A DNA stretch of 64,000 nucleotides, from contig NC_135555.1 in the NCBI RefSeq assembly GCF_964340395.1, positions 27,926,725-27,990,724 on the forward strand. The letters run 5' to 3'. Positions 49,155 through 60,755 of this stretch are shown here, piece after piece. Every line of letters begins with the position of its first letter. Position 1 is the first letter of the stretch. The notes under the pieces were generated by a model. It made no database searches. It was not told the DNA's origin and was given only the letters and a program-made list of their open reading frames with translations. This DNA is from Glandiceps talaboti. Lineage: Eukaryota > Hemichordata > Enteropneusta > Spengelidae. A program made the position numbers and the translations under genes.

Positions 49155-49893
49155 CATTGTCGTGCTGCCAGTTCCATTAACATTCTATGGAAAAGTTTAA
49201 CTTGACACAAATTGCAGAAGTATAATATGTGTAATGGGTGTTTTAGATTCTTGAGAATTCAAACATAAATTCCACAACTTGCTATGCTTCTATCATAGCA
49301 AATTCAAGATTTTACTTCTTACCTACAAAGCTTTGAACGGCACCGCACCTGACTACCTCACTACACTCATCGAACTTAATGAACCAACCAGATCTCTCCG
49401 CTCAAGTGACAAAGTTTCTCTTAAAACTCCACGAACAAGACTCAGATTCTATGGTGATCGTTCTTTCTCATATGCCGCTGCTACCTTGTGGAATGATCTT
49501 CCAAGTCATATTCGTTCAGCATCAAGTACTGAAATTTTCAAATCTAGGCTAAAGACCTACTTTTTTGAGAGAGCATATTTAAGTGACACTTTGTAAAGCG
49601 CCAGTGAACATTTTAAATGGATACCAGGCGCTATATAAATCTGTTATCATATCATATATCATATATCATCTTATCTTTTGCAATGAGAAAGTGAAGTACT
49701 GTGATTTTGATTTATATTAAATCATTTTCACTAACATGTTTCAAAGGAACAAGACATGATAGAAGCATAAAATTTTGTTGAATTTATGTTTGAATTCTGA
49801 ACAATGTAAAACACCCAGAAACATAATGACCCAGTAGTTTGGTGACCGGTGTCAAGTTAAATTTTTTCATAGAATAATTAATAGAATTAACGA
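49155..49893. mobile_element. Foldback element with ~140-bp arms enclosing a LINE fragment
   Basis: The left arm (~49155-49303: TTTAACTTGACAC...GGGTGTTTTA...AATTCAAACATAAATT...ATGCTTCTATCAT) is the diverged inverted copy of the right arm (~49755-49893: ATGATAGAAGCAT...AATTTATGTTTGAATT...TAAAACACCC...GTGTCAAGTTAAA). The ~450-base centre holds a non-LTR retrotransposon 3' end. Target duplication not determined. Confidence 0.65.
49300..49680 (+). mobile_element. 5'-truncated CR1/L2-like LINE, C-terminal RT fragment
   Basis: Encodes the conserved tail of CR1/L2-like ORF2: KFKILLLTYKALNGTAPDYL, then LRSSDKVSLKTPRTRLRFYG DRSFSYAAATLWNDLPSHIR, TFKSRLKTYFF-type ending (here EIFKSRLKTYFFE), stop TAA 49594-49596. 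After it comes a short 3'UTR with GGCGCTATATAAATC and a CATAT-rich tail. The polymerase core is missing. The fragment sits exactly between the arms of a foldback element. Confidence 0.8.
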
Positions 49894-50264
49894 AACATTG
49901 TGTTTTCACCCAAAAAACCACTCATTTTGGGCTAATGTGAAAAAGTAACAGTATATAAAAAATAACATAAAAAATATAATTACATTTCTGAAAATATGTA
50001 GTTCTAGATAGTTACCTTTATTATCTACTAAGCATCTTTTAATTTAAAATGGGTCATTGTTTATCTTCCTCAAATCCACATTTCAACTTACAAGGAAATA
50101 TAAAAATACTGGTACTATGAGGTTATCACCTGATATCACCTCTTTGTTCCTATCAGCACCCGTAGTGTAATCTCAGCATATAGTGATCATCCATAAGTAG
50201 AATAACATTTCTTTTTTTTCAGTTTTAAGAATGGAACAATGTTCCAATGTTCTCCATCACTGTT

Positions 50265-53200
50265 TTAATCAGAGTCATCTTCAATTTCTGGAACATCTAT
50301 TTCTTTGTTGATTTCATTGATCTTTTGTCTGATCCAGGAATACAACTGTGGCATCTGTAGCCGTTCAAGAGGACTGAGAGTAATATCTGGGAAATGTTCA
50401 TGTTTTCGACCAGTTACTCTGAATGGGCGTAGTTGCCTAAGGTCATCCAACACAGCATTCATATCTCCAGTTTCACTCATTGATGTGTGGTCCGTCTTCT
50501 CAGGTTTGATGTTGGTTACATCATCAAAGTTTATGACAATGTCCTGTAGCCCACTTGCAGCTTTAGAAGCTCTCAGGATGGCTTTCTCAGTCTTCTTAGC
50601 ACCCATTGCCTTAACAACTGACCTAAAGAAGTTGTTATGTAGCTCATTACGTAGATCAACTGGAAAGTTGTTACCAGCACCTCCCTTCTGATTGACAGAT
50701 CGACCCCAAAGAACACGTTGAGACACCTGTTTAGTCAGGATTACTTCTGCTTGTGCTATCTTGTTTACTGCTTCGATGGCATAATTTGAATGATGTGTAG
50801 TTTTAGCTTTAAAATACATCAGCAGATATTTCCAGTTGATAAGATCTCTGTCTCCATCCCCTTCCTTGTGAGTGTCATCAAGTTGCATGAACATCAGTCC
50901 AAGTTCAAGTAGTTGACGGCTATAAAGTCTTACTCGATCTACATCTTCACTAACTTCAAGCGTTCCTGTGGGATGTTGGGTTACATAGTTGTGCTCCATA
51001 ACTTCTCGTATAGGTGAACTCTGAGCCGATTCGTGTCCTTGGATTGTACTGTGACTAGAAACAAAGTATCCATGGTCTTGATTGATGGTACTCTGATGAA
51101 TTTCAGTAGACCCATTACCAGAAGTTACTCTTTCTGTTGCTGTGTTAGGTATTATGAATTCGTCAACGAATTTGCAAATGACTGTGTTTACGTATTCTTT
51201 CTTTACAGATAGCCTTGTTGATGCAGATGGTGGGATGTGACGCTTTGGGTTGCTGGTGGTTGATTCCATTTCAAAGAATTCTAGTGCACCCTCAATGACG
51301 AAACATTTGACAACCAGTGTCAAGAATTGTTTTACTGCATCGAAGTTCTTGTTTACATCAGCAGGTATGTTATTACGTTGTAATAGTTCCCTGTAGTATT
51401 TCAGAGTACCTTTGTCTCTTGACGATTCTTGTTTGTACAACTGTTGCCACAATACAGCAAGATATGCCCTCTTGGTATGCCAGTTTTCAATGAGGATTGG
51501 ATTCACATGTTCTAATCGATCAGCATTAGTGTGACCTCCACAACGGATGTACTTGGCCTTCTGTGCTCTTATCCTGGTCAATTCATCACCACCAAAGGGT
51601 ATCTCACTACACTGTTGATCAGCCTCATTGGAGACAGTGGCCACAAATTCTTCAATGAATGACTGAATATCAATCATGTCACTATATTTCTTTTCATCCT
51701 TGAATTGAATGGGTAGGTTGTAGACTTTCGATTTTTTCTTCATTTCCTCTGAGAATCGATGAACAATGTGGGAGGGGACTACGGATGACAAGTGTTCAAA
51801 CTGCTGCAGATGTTTTGTAATAATACGGGACACGAGAATGATGAAATCAGATCTTAATTTACTCCTTTCAACCTGATTTGGAATGAAGAGAGATGGTGGC
51901 ACGTCATGTAAATTTCCTTGAGGCTTGGTATTATCTAACTCTGAGAAATCAATGCGATCAAAATAAAGAATCAAAGTAAACCAGTGATGATCTCTATTTC
52001 TATTGCTAAGAAGCATTTGACGCACATTTTCTCTCAGATCAAGGTTGTCACCGGTTATTTGAAACTTCAGGCCTCTTTGAACATTATCAATGATTTCTCT
52101 CTTATAGCCTGCTCCAATTTCATCCAAGATGTTGAGTTGTTGCTGGTGGCTGAGACATACACCTAGCCTATTGAACCTGTCATACATCTGAAAAGGACAA
52201 GATAAGATAGAGTTGGTGTGAATTCCCAGTGAATTGCTATGGTAGGTATACAAGGTCATGTGACATCCATCTAAGCATTTTAACAAAATGGCAGTGTTGT
52301 ATGTTTCGATAAAAAACATAACAAGGATGCTTACCAAAAATTATGTCATAAAATCTTAATTATATTATACCAGTATATTGATGGTTCAAATCGAGAGTTC
52401 TGATTGGTCTAGACATCGAACTAGCGCGTCTAAAATGAGCGATAATGCACATTTGGCACGCATCCAAATTTTGATGTTCACTCACTGTTCATCTACGAAC
52501 GTTGTAGTCTGTGCAGGGATGGGGCGCAAATAAATCCAGAAAATGTTGCGTCTTATCTTGTTTCCGACATTTTCAATATACTGGTATAATATAATAGCAA
52601 TAAACCACCCCTGCGTATGGTATACCACTCGGTTTTGACCAGTGAACTCAATATATGCACGAGCGATAGCGAGTGCATATATTTCGTTCACTGGTCAAAA
52701 CCGAGTGGTATACCATCCCCAGGGGTGGTTTATTGCTTAAATATATTATATCTAAATATCAGGATTGGGTTTTACCAGTTTCAAGTAAGGAATGAGTAGG
52801 TAGACTACAAGATGTAACACTTCGTACACAAAAAAAATTGGGTCCAAAAACAGCCTAAACTCAGCCTGTGCCCCTTTAAGGAGCATCCCTAACAAAACAT
52901 GTTGTTATATTTGCAATATACTCCATGCCAATTACAAATATACTCCATGCCTATAGCAATACTGAACTACCTTAGTGTTCAGCTGAGTGTTAAAAAACTG
53001 ATGAAGTAAACAAAACAACATTTTTTCCCCTATAATTTAACACAGTTCATAAAAACACTGCAATAAATAGAGCAATATACCTTTGAGTCAGCTTTTCCGG
53101 CACTAAGAATCATAGTATTTAACCGTTGCACCAAGCTCAATTCACGGTTCCTCTGTTGCATTAATATTGCATACACCATAATCAATGGGTACATTCTCAT

Positions 53201-55333
53201 ATCCCCACAGCGATATGTATTCTTTGACTCCCTCTCTGGTATAGCTACTGTAGACAATATGTCTAAAAGAAATGGTACTCTATTCTTTATTTCTTCCAGG
53301 ATTGGTTGACAATCAAACTCCCTCAAGTGTGATGGCGTCTTACTCCTAGTTATCATTGAAAGAAGAAAAGTATCATCATATAGACTTGCATACTTGATAT
53401 TGAGAGAGACTTAATATTGATTACATCATGCACTAGTCAAGTTAAACAAAAAAAATATGGAATTTATAACCTACTTGTACTACATCACGACAATGCATGA
53501 CTATGTCATTGGTTCTGTTGTGTTGAAAATATGAGTCAAAATATTTCAAAATTGTCACTACTTTCCCAGATTTTTCTTTGGTTTGATATTACTGGCACTG
53601 GTATAATTATGTTATTCTCGAATATTTTTCATCATTCAGCCAGAATTTTCTTATGACTTAATTGTTTTGTCACTACTCATCTAGCAACTCACAATGACAT
53701 AGGGAATTATATCAAAGTATTCAATACAGGGAAGGTGCCAATACAATACATTTCATAATTACTCATAGAGTGAAACAGGTAGATTTTGTAAATTTGATGA
53801 TGAAGACATAAATTGTCACTTTTGCACAAATTTAATCAAGATTGAATCACAGTTTTTGTTCTTACTTTTGTGTTCTATATGAAGTTCTCAGGGTCATTAT
53901 TGGGAAAGACAACAACTGTAAAGCTAAAACAAGTAAACCTTTAGTTTTAAACCTTTTTTAAATATCCTATTTCAAGTGTAAGATGTTGCTTATTTATGAT
54001 GTTTCTAAGTTGTTATTAGTCAGGTGATACATGCTTTTAAAACATTTCATTGTTTTCATGCAAATAAAGAAATTACAGGTAACAAAAAAGTTTCATAGAA
54101 TTTGTTAGTAACAAAATATTGATAAATAGCCATAGCATATAGAAGTAAAATGCAATCAGTGAAGATAACGAATAATGTATCAATACATTTATTTGTAGAG
54201 TAAAAATATAGACAATGCCTCCAACCATGATCTATGTACGTGTAAAAATGTTAACGCTGGATCCAAAGAATGCAGTCACTACTTGTCTAAATGTACAAAA
54301 AATTAGTACAAATTAGGTACAACTGTTTTGATACCAATTCTATTTGAAATCCATGGAATGGAAGATATAGCTTTGGTGTGTATACCTTAAAACTGAGGAC
54401 TTGCCATGGCTTTTCTTTGACATTTCTTCACATTCTTGGTTTAGTTCTTGGAGTATATTTTGTTGTATTGCCTTCTTTATGGAAGTTATCTTAAATATCT
54501 CAGCTGCAATCAGCTGTGGGACACCAGCTGCAGCAACCCTCTGTATTGAAGATACTTCGGCCTAGAAGGGAAAACGAAACTATTTCTTTAAAACTACACT
54601 AGATGAAAGTGGGTGATTTTTTGAAACTTTGGTTAGATTAACTACTTACTTCTCAATAGTGTACATCATGAGGAGGGTGAAGTCATCTATAGGAAAAATT
54701 TTGTGTAAAGCTGTACACAACATGGTACACATTGGAAAACAATTTAGCCATTCAGAAAGTAGTAAATTGAAACAGCGAAACTCTAATGTGCAGCCGTGAA
54801 CATAAACTTTAAAGATATATAATCATCTGTCATTAAAAAAAGTCAAATAAACAAGTACTTTCAATCGACAAAGTCAAATAAACAAGTACTTTCAATTGAC
54901 AAAGTCATATAAACAAGTACTTTCAATTCACAAAGTCAAATAAACAAGTACTTTCAATTCGCAAATAATATGATAACTGAATTTGATTTAGAAAATGAGC
55001 TACATGGTCTCACAATTTTCACTTTGGCTGTTATGAAGTAAAATATAAAGTAATCACAATAATAGATCGATAAAATAAAACAGAAGGAAACTTACCATGC
55101 GAATGACATATTGCACGGAACTCGGCGATTTTCTCTGAGATGTGTACAATTTTCCTATTACATTTGGGACAAATGGCCTTGTCTTTAGATGTTTCACTGA
55201 GTGGGAGACGTCCCCATTCTTCCAGGCAGCGTAACACATCGATGTCGTCATTCCGACGCCCACTTAATGTAAAGTAATGCTTCTCGTCCAAAACTGACCC
55301 ACAGGCAAAACAATTTTGGCGAAAAGAAAACAT
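50265..55333 (-). CDS. DUF6589-type protein, transposase-like, four exons
   Basis: Exons 55333-55096, 54554-54386, 53345-53081 and 52187-50265 join in phase at every junction and total 2595 nt (864 codons plus stop). The N-terminal zinc-binding region CFACGSVLDE...CPKCNRKI is followed by a helical part (LVQRLNTMILSAGKADSK), FQITGDNLDLRENVRQ, DHHWFTLILYFDRIDF, GDELTRIRAQKAKYIR...NADRLEHVNPILIENWHTKR, and HHSNYAIEAVNKIAQAEVIL ...WGRSVNQKGGAGNNFPVDLR...MGAKKTEKAILRASKA. This is the layout of the DUF6589 family I know from invertebrate and basidiomycete genomes. The GD-x-LT...ENWH pattern recalls RNase-H-fold transposases, so a transposon origin is plausible. The biochemical function is unknown. 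It faces the RecQ-like gene tail to tail. Confidence 0.75.
52597..52736. mobile_element. Near-perfect palindromic MITE in DUF6589 gene intron
   Basis: Arms 52597-52647 and 52686-52736 are inverted repeats (49 of 51 bases by eye; GGTATACCACTCGGTTTTGA core), with an inner stem AATATATGCAC/GTGCATATATT around a GAGCGATAGCGAG loop. It lies between exons 3 and 4 of the DUF6589 gene. The flanks are TATAATATA-like on both sides, so a target duplication cannot be told apart from A/T richness. Confidence 0.85.
54841..54963. repeat. 31-bp tandem repeat, four copies
   Basis: AGTCAAATAAACAAGTACTT + TCAATTGACAA repeated four times in intron 1 of the DUF6589 gene. Confidence 0.9.
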
Positions 55334-56499
55334 TTTTGACAGATTGAAGATTAGACACAGTCTAAAATATGTTTTGTACACTTGCTATCGTCCTATCCAG
55401 ATCTCGCGACAACTCGCAACACTTCCGTGTTTTTAAAAGTACCGCGCGTGTCATTCATCGGAACGAACGTACAGGGTAACCAATCAGATTGCATGTCAAA
55501 GTGGATTTGGAGAGACGTGATGGACGTAGTTCTATGACGCAGTGATCATGGCGCCCTCTGGAGAGGCAACATAACAATACAGTGTTATTTTTAGAATGCT
55601 TCATGTACAATGTTCCAAAGTCACTGTACGATCTACAAGTGACCTACTCGCATGTTTTGTACCTTCAAAAAACATAGTTTCATGTGAGATTTTTCATAAT
55701 ACCGTTTTGTTTGGTCAATGTTCGTTTTCAGATTTCTCAGTTTCACTTTCGTGAAGAAAACATACCCGTCGTAAAACGGCCTGGGCTAAGAGAAAGACGC
55801 ACAGGCTAAGCATGTCACATACATCATTCGATTTGTTATTAAATTCTACACAGATGAAGCCCTGCAACGTAAAATCTGTCCACGCAATGATATTCAACTA
55901 TATCTCTGAACATGGAACCTTGTTTGTTTTTAGAAATTTAGTGCAATGTACTCTCGACTACTGTAGGTTTTACTGGCTCGTTTTCCGTCCATATGCAAGT
56001 AAAATGTGATCAAAATGCACCATGCTAAAAATCACCGCACAGTTAATAACTGTATGAAAATTCACGAAATTTGACCACGGCCTTTATTTTTGCCGATAAA
56101 GTCAAATGACAGTCAAACTTTCAAGGCAATTTTTATTTTCGATAATTCAGTTTTAGTCATCATTGATCAGCTAGGAGTTATAATTTCTATGCGATGTTTT
56201 AAAAATAATAAACACAATTGGCCCATGTATTTTCCAGATATAAATTTCATCTCATGTGATTTTCTTGTTGCTTGTTTATGTGTAAACATGTTTTTCATCA
56301 AAGAACATTTCACTTTGCTTATATTTTTTTGTGTCGAAAATGTCACTTGGATAAGTCACGATGCACTCTGTGATCAATCGATAAAAATGTTGTAATTCTT
56401 TCCGAACATTTGCTGGAATTTAAACTTCTCAGAGAGCCTTACTCATAATAATGTTTGTTATGTTGTATTTAAAGATTCAAACTCTATAAAAGCGTCAAA
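55334..56499. other. Promoter side of DUF6589 gene, then unassigned DNA
   Basis: 55380-55570 is GC/CpG-richer and contains a CCAAT-box context (GTAACCAATCAGATTG) about 150 bases upstream of ATG 55333 on the minus strand. The right inverted block (55495-55515) and its CCTCTCC partner (55560-55566) lie here. 55640-56499 shows nothing recognisable. Confidence 0.45.
55495..55515. repeat. Candidate right terminal inverted block of helicase/DUF6589 unit
   Basis: Reverse complement of 26291-26311 at 19 of 21 positions. An outward CCTCTCC (minus strand, 55566-55560) sits 51 bases away, against 49 on the left. Confidence 0.4.
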
Positions 56500-58776
56500 T
56501 TCTATGAATATTTAGACCGAAGTCAACTAGTGAAATCACAAGTTGTCATACCTGGAGTAAGTGACCATGATGCTATCGTTGTTGACTCTGATATCAGACC
56601 AAAATACAACCCTGTACCACCAAGAAAGACTTACTGTTTTAGCAAAGCAAACTGGAGTTGTGCGAAAGAGGCTACTAGAACATTTTGTAAACACTTTCTT
56701 TCCACTTGTCAAAGTCGTTCAGTAAATGGAAACTGGATGAATATAAGGGATCATATCATGCTCATGTTGGAGAAATATGTACCATCAAAGATCAAATCAT
56801 CACGACGAACCTTACCGTGGATATATAGGGACCTAAAACACCAGATACGCCGCAAACGACGTCTCTACAACAGTGCAAGGAAAACAGGGAATGCCTCACA
56901 GTGGAACGCTTTTAAAGCTCTCAGAAAAAAGGTAAATCATGATCTTAAAAGAGCTCATGCCCAGTACATCGAAACAACCCTCCACAATGCCTTGAAGGAA
57001 GGAAACAGAAAACCCTTTTGGAGATATGTCAAATCCCAACGTAAAGATTCTGGTGGAGTAGCACCACTAAAAGTGAATGGAACACTATACAGCGAAAGCC
57101 ATGATAAAGCTGAGATTTTAAATGCTCAGTTCACATCTGTCTTTACCACAGATCGTAAGGATGACATCCCAGAAATGTATGGAGGTCCGTATCCAATAGC
57201 AAATGAAATACAAATTACGGAAAGTGGTGTGTATAAACTACTATCTACACTAAATGTATCAAAAGCATCTGGGCCAGACGGTCTCCCAAACTATATCCTG
57301 AAGGAGCTTGCTTTAGAACTTACACCAGCAATGACTCGTTTATTCAACCAGTCCTTGTCAAATGGCCAGCTGCCAGATGACTGGAAGAGCGCAAATGTAT
57401 CACCGATATACAAAAAGGATGACAAACACCTGGCGTCAAATTATAGACCTATATCATTAACATGTGTGTGTGCTAAATTAATGGAACATATCATTGTGTC
57501 AAATTTAATGAAACACCTGGAAAAACATCAAATAATAACAGACTTGCAACACGGCTTTCGCCGACGTCGCTCATGTACTACTCAACTACTCCTTACAGTA
57601 TCTGACTTGGCTAAACACTATGATAATAACACACAGGTTGACATAAATGTATTGGATTTTTCCAAAGCATTTGACGTAGTAAATCATCGTAAGCTGCTGG
57701 CCAAACTTCATTTCTATGGTATACACGGGAGTACCCTAGCTTGGATCAAAAGTTTTCTTGAGGGTAGATCTCAACACATCGTAGTAGATGGTATTTCATC
57801 AAAACCTGCTCCAGTTCTATCAGGTGTGCCTCAGGGCACAGTACTTGGCCCTGTACTTTTCCTTTGTTATGTAAACGACATCACCGAAAACATTCAATCT
57901 CAACTTCGCCTGTTTGCAGATGATGCGCTGTTATATCGACCAATAAGATCTGAGAGAGACCATATCATCCTTCAAAATGACCTGAACCTTCTAGAACATT
58001 GGGCTGAAAAATGGGACATGAAATTTAATACATCTAAATGCTATGTGTTGTCCATAAAGCGCCATGGAGCCAAAGCCATTCGTTTTTATACTATGTGCAA
58101 TACGCTATTGAAATCTGTAAACTCTATCAATTATTTAGGTGTACTTTTCAGCGACAATTTATCATTCTCACCCCATATCACACATATTTGTTCTAAAGCT
58201 AGTCGTACTCTTGGATTCCTCATGAGAAACCTTCGCAACTGTCCAACAAAGTTACGCGAAACTGCATACATATCGATGTGTCGTTCTAGCTTAGAATATG
58301 CAGCCCCCATTTGGGATCCATACTTAGTAAAGGACATTGTAAGAATTGAAAAGATCCAGCGACGAGGTGCTCGTTTTGTTAAACGAGACTATTCTAGAAG
58401 ATCCAGTGTAACAAACATGCTACAGAGTTTGAAATGGGAACCATTAGCAGATAGACGACAAAATGCTAGATTAATATTACTATTCCAAATTGTAAATGGG
58501 GAAATAGCAATCACTAGAGACACCAGTCTTCTAGCACCAGGTAGAAGAGGCCGTTTTAAGCACCTTGGGTTTAAACACCAAGCATATCAGCACAGTTTCT
58601 TTCCTAAAACCATTAGGGACTGGAACTCACTAAGCCCTGATATGAAAGTCTGTCAGGACACTAATACTTTCAAGGCAAATCTACATAAACACTACTACTA
58701 GGTTTTTGTATGCACCCCTTCCCCCAGCTGTGATATCCGTAAGGAGATTAGCTGGTACTATATAGATAGATAGATA
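56500..58776 (+). mobile_element. 5'-truncated non-LTR retrotransposon (CR1/L2/Jockey type)
   Basis: Homology starts in the last strand of the apurinic endonuclease and ends with a short 3'UTR and a (GATA)n tail at 58757-58776. It retains a single uninterrupted reverse transcriptase frame, suggesting a recent insertion. Target duplications were not identified. Confidence 0.85.
56530..58701 (+). CDS. LINE ORF2 C-terminal two-thirds: endonuclease end plus reverse transcriptase
   Basis: About 723 residues, stop TAG 58699-58701; the frame stays open upstream to about 56490 and has no real start because the element is 5'-truncated. It begins with the endonuclease's final motif (IPGVSDHDAIVVDSD), then a linker (KQIRRKRRLYNSARKTGN-like basic region), and the RT: SKASGPDGLPNYILKELA, NYRPISLTCVCAKLMEHI, HGFRRRRSCTTQLLL, VLDFSKAFDVVNH, LSGVPQGTVLGPVLFLCYVN DI, catalytic LFADDALLY, then SINYLGVLFS and the typical tail RRGARFVKRDYSRRSSVTNM LQSLKWEPLADRRQNARL...SFFPKTIRDWNSL. 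It would copy RNA at a nicked target (target-primed reverse transcription). All catalytic RT motifs are present. Confidence 0.9.
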   Translation: MKSQVVIPGVSDHDAIVVDSDIRPKYNPVPPRKTYCFSKANWSCAKEATRTFCKHFLSTCQSRSVNGNWMNIRDHIMLMLEKYVPSKIKSSRRTLPWIYRDLKHQIRRKRRLYNSARKTGNASQWNAFKALRKKVNHDLKRAHAQYIETTLHNALKEGNRKPFWRYVKSQRKDSGGVAPLKVNGTLYSESHDKAEILNAQFTSVFTTDRKDDIPEMYGGPYPIANEIQITESGVYKLLSTLNVSKASGPDGLPNYILKELALELTPAMTRLFNQSLSNGQLPDDWKSANVSPIYKKDDKHLASNYRPISLTCVCAKLMEHIIVSNLMKHLEKHQIITDLQHGFRRRRSCTTQLLLTVSDLAKHYDNNTQVDINVLDFSKAFDVVNHRKLLAKLHFYGIHGSTLAWIKSFLEGRSQHIVVDGISSKPAPVLSGVPQGTVLGPVLFLCYVNDITENIQSQLRLFADDALLYRPIRSERDHIILQNDLNLLEHWAEKWDMKFNTSKCYVLSIKRHGAKAIRFYTMCNTLLKSVNSINYLGVLFSDNLSFSPHITHICSKASRTLGFLMRNLRNCPTKLRETAYISMCRSSLEYAAPIWDPYLVKDIVRIEKIQRRGARFVKRDYSRRSSVTNMLQSLKWEPLADRRQNARLILLFQIVNGEIAITRDTSLLAPGRRGRFKHLGFKHQAYQHSFFPKTIRDWNSLSPDMKVCQDTNTFKANLHKHYY

Positions 58777-58856
58777 AGTAGGATTTCAACGTTAATGCAC
58801 GATAAATATGCGCAGACAGGCTGCGCAGACGAATGTCCAGACTGTATGTAGAGCAT

Positions 58857-59088
58857 GAGTATAAAGTTGGCGTCAGATTCAGATTCAGGTAGTGTCATAT
58901 TGAGCATCAGATAGCCTCAGATCTGAAGACACTCGACGGCAGTGAAGCAGAATCCTTCCCTGTAGTCTCAACGGTATTATTTCAGGTTTGAGTCCATCGG
59001 GTGTCTTCGGCCATCTGACGCTCAATATAACGTTCATAAGATAACACTACCTGAATCTGAATCTGAATCTGACGCCAACTTTATATTC
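58857..59088. mobile_element. Foldback MITE with ~40-60-bp inverted ends
   Basis: GAGTATAAAGTTGGCGTCAG ATTCAGATTCAGGTAGTGT (58857-58895) is inverted at 59044-59088, which has one additional GAATCT unit. Inner parts (ATATTGAGC.TCAGAT) are also inverted. A 150-base centre has no coding. It lies about 80 bases after the LINE tail. Confidence 0.8.
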
Positions 59089-59857
59089 GTTCGATCGATT
59101 AATTACTCAAATTGGTCATTAATATTCATCGGATTATTATCAAAACCGAATCAGTTCTGGCCATTACCCTACGGAACATGTCTATGAAATTTTGTTTGAA
59201 TTGATGCAGCCGTTTTTTTCGGAAATGGTGATACAGACACAGACACACACACACACACACACACAGAGACTTAATTTGCTATATTAAAACCTTCCTTACG
59301 GAAGGTAAAATGTGCTCACACCCCCACCCCTACTCGCTATCATGGGGATGCTGTTTCTGCCCCAAATCAAGATTTAAAGAGAAAATCTTGCTGGCTAAGC
59401 ATTTCCAAGTACAACATTACAGCCCAGTGTGAGACCTTTTTTTTTGCAAAGTCCACATCTATTTGTAGCGAAATCTCCCACTGTTATGTATGGACGCTGA
59501 AGTTGATTGCCATTGTTATTTCAATGTAGTGTACTATACAATTTTACTCTAGAATGCGGGAAGTGCATGGGAAGAGGGATACACATATTAAAATATGTGT
59601 AGGGGGAGGCTACGAAAATTCGAGAGTCTGTTTTTGGGGTGGAGGGCACAACAATTTTTAAGAGCAGGAGTGACCGCATCCTAACAATGTATTTCCCTGT
59701 TGTCAATGAATGGTTCAATTGTTAAGGTTCAAAATTAGCGAATGTAATTTAGCATATGAGTAAATTTGCGTATCACGTGACCTCTAAAACAGGCTAAGAA
59801 CGTTTAATTGTTTTCATCACCCAGTATTATATCCCCTCACACCTGATCTGATCTACT
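59089..59857. other. No gene recognised; short (AC)n
   Basis: Contains an (AC)n run at 59240-59265 within GACACAGACACACAC... and otherwise unassigned sequence. Confidence 0.5.
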
Positions 59858-60034
59858 ATGACAACTAAACTCAGGATCTCAGAACATAATTTACCAATCG
59901 AAAGACTACACAAAGGAATTCCCCCAGATGAAAGAATATGTCATTTATGTAATGCTAAAACGATTGGTGATGAAATCCATGCTATAATGGATTGTAGCAA
60001 TACATCTGTAATTGAAACTAGAAACAAATTTTAA
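59858..60034 (+). pseudogene. Reverse-transcriptase C-terminal zinc-knuckle fragment
   Basis: MTTKLRISEHNLPIERLHKG IPPDERICHLCNAKTIGDEI HAIMDCSN... matches the LRxSxHxLxIExxRxxxIPxxxRxCxxC...DExHxxxxC pattern at the end of some LINE ORF2 proteins (C-x2-C-x10-H-x4-C). Stop TAA 60032-60034; the following 100 bases look like the decayed continuation. Isolated fragment of a retroelement. Confidence 0.6.
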
Positions 60035-60329
60035 AGAGCAATCAAAATTTATGATGCAAAGTCTTTCAAAATTATCAAAAAGAATATTTCAAAAGCATAA
60101 TGAGTTCAAATGATGATTTATCCCTAATAGCTTTGGAAAATTCTCTAATTAATTATTATTTTTGTATTCAATACTGTAGTTAGTGTTTTATATATGTATA
60201 TTTATATCTATTATTTTTGTTTCTATTGTTTCTGTATGTTTTTTTTTTACTTTAGATAATGTATAAGGCAAGTGGAAAGTTCTATGGCTGGATAGCAGGG
60301 AGATTGATAGAGACATACATGGTCGATAG

Positions 60330-60367
60330 AAATTAAAAGCACAATTTTGCTGATGTTACCATCATCA

Positions 60368-60410
<43 letters not shown>

Positions 60411-60530
60411 GAAAGAAAGAAAGAAAGAAGGACGGAAGGACATATAGACACAGACAGACAGACAGACAGACAGACATATAGATAGACAAACAGGCAGAGA
60501 GACAGACAGACACATACATGCATAAAACAT
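60330..60530. repeat. (CA)n, (GAAA)n and (GACA)n simple repeats
   Basis: CA dinucleotides at 60371-60412 pass into GAAAGAAAGAAAG and then CAGACAGACAGACA. The Cys/Val-rich minus-strand frame across it is an artefact. Confidence 0.95.
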
Positions 60531-60647
60531 AAACATGCAATTATGAAACTGGCTGATTATGTAAATTTAGGCTACAAGTTCGGCCAAAATTCAGTCAAAT
60601 TTAATATACTATTGAAACCCCTATAATATATTTAATATACTCAGGGA

Positions 60648-60649
60648 TA

Positions 60650-60743
<94 letters not shown>
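60648..60743. repeat. (TA)n microsatellite
   Basis: About 90 bases of alternating TA next to the 18-bp array. Confidence 0.98.
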
Positions 60744-60745
<2 letters not shown>

Positions 60746-60755
60746 ATAGGTTCTA

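Noticed and set aside
54562-55094. Extra exon needed between exons 1 and 2 of the DUF6589 gene
   Set aside because: Using the acceptor AG at 54556-54555 instead of 54563-54562 makes the phases match and the total length divisible by three; no extra exon is required.
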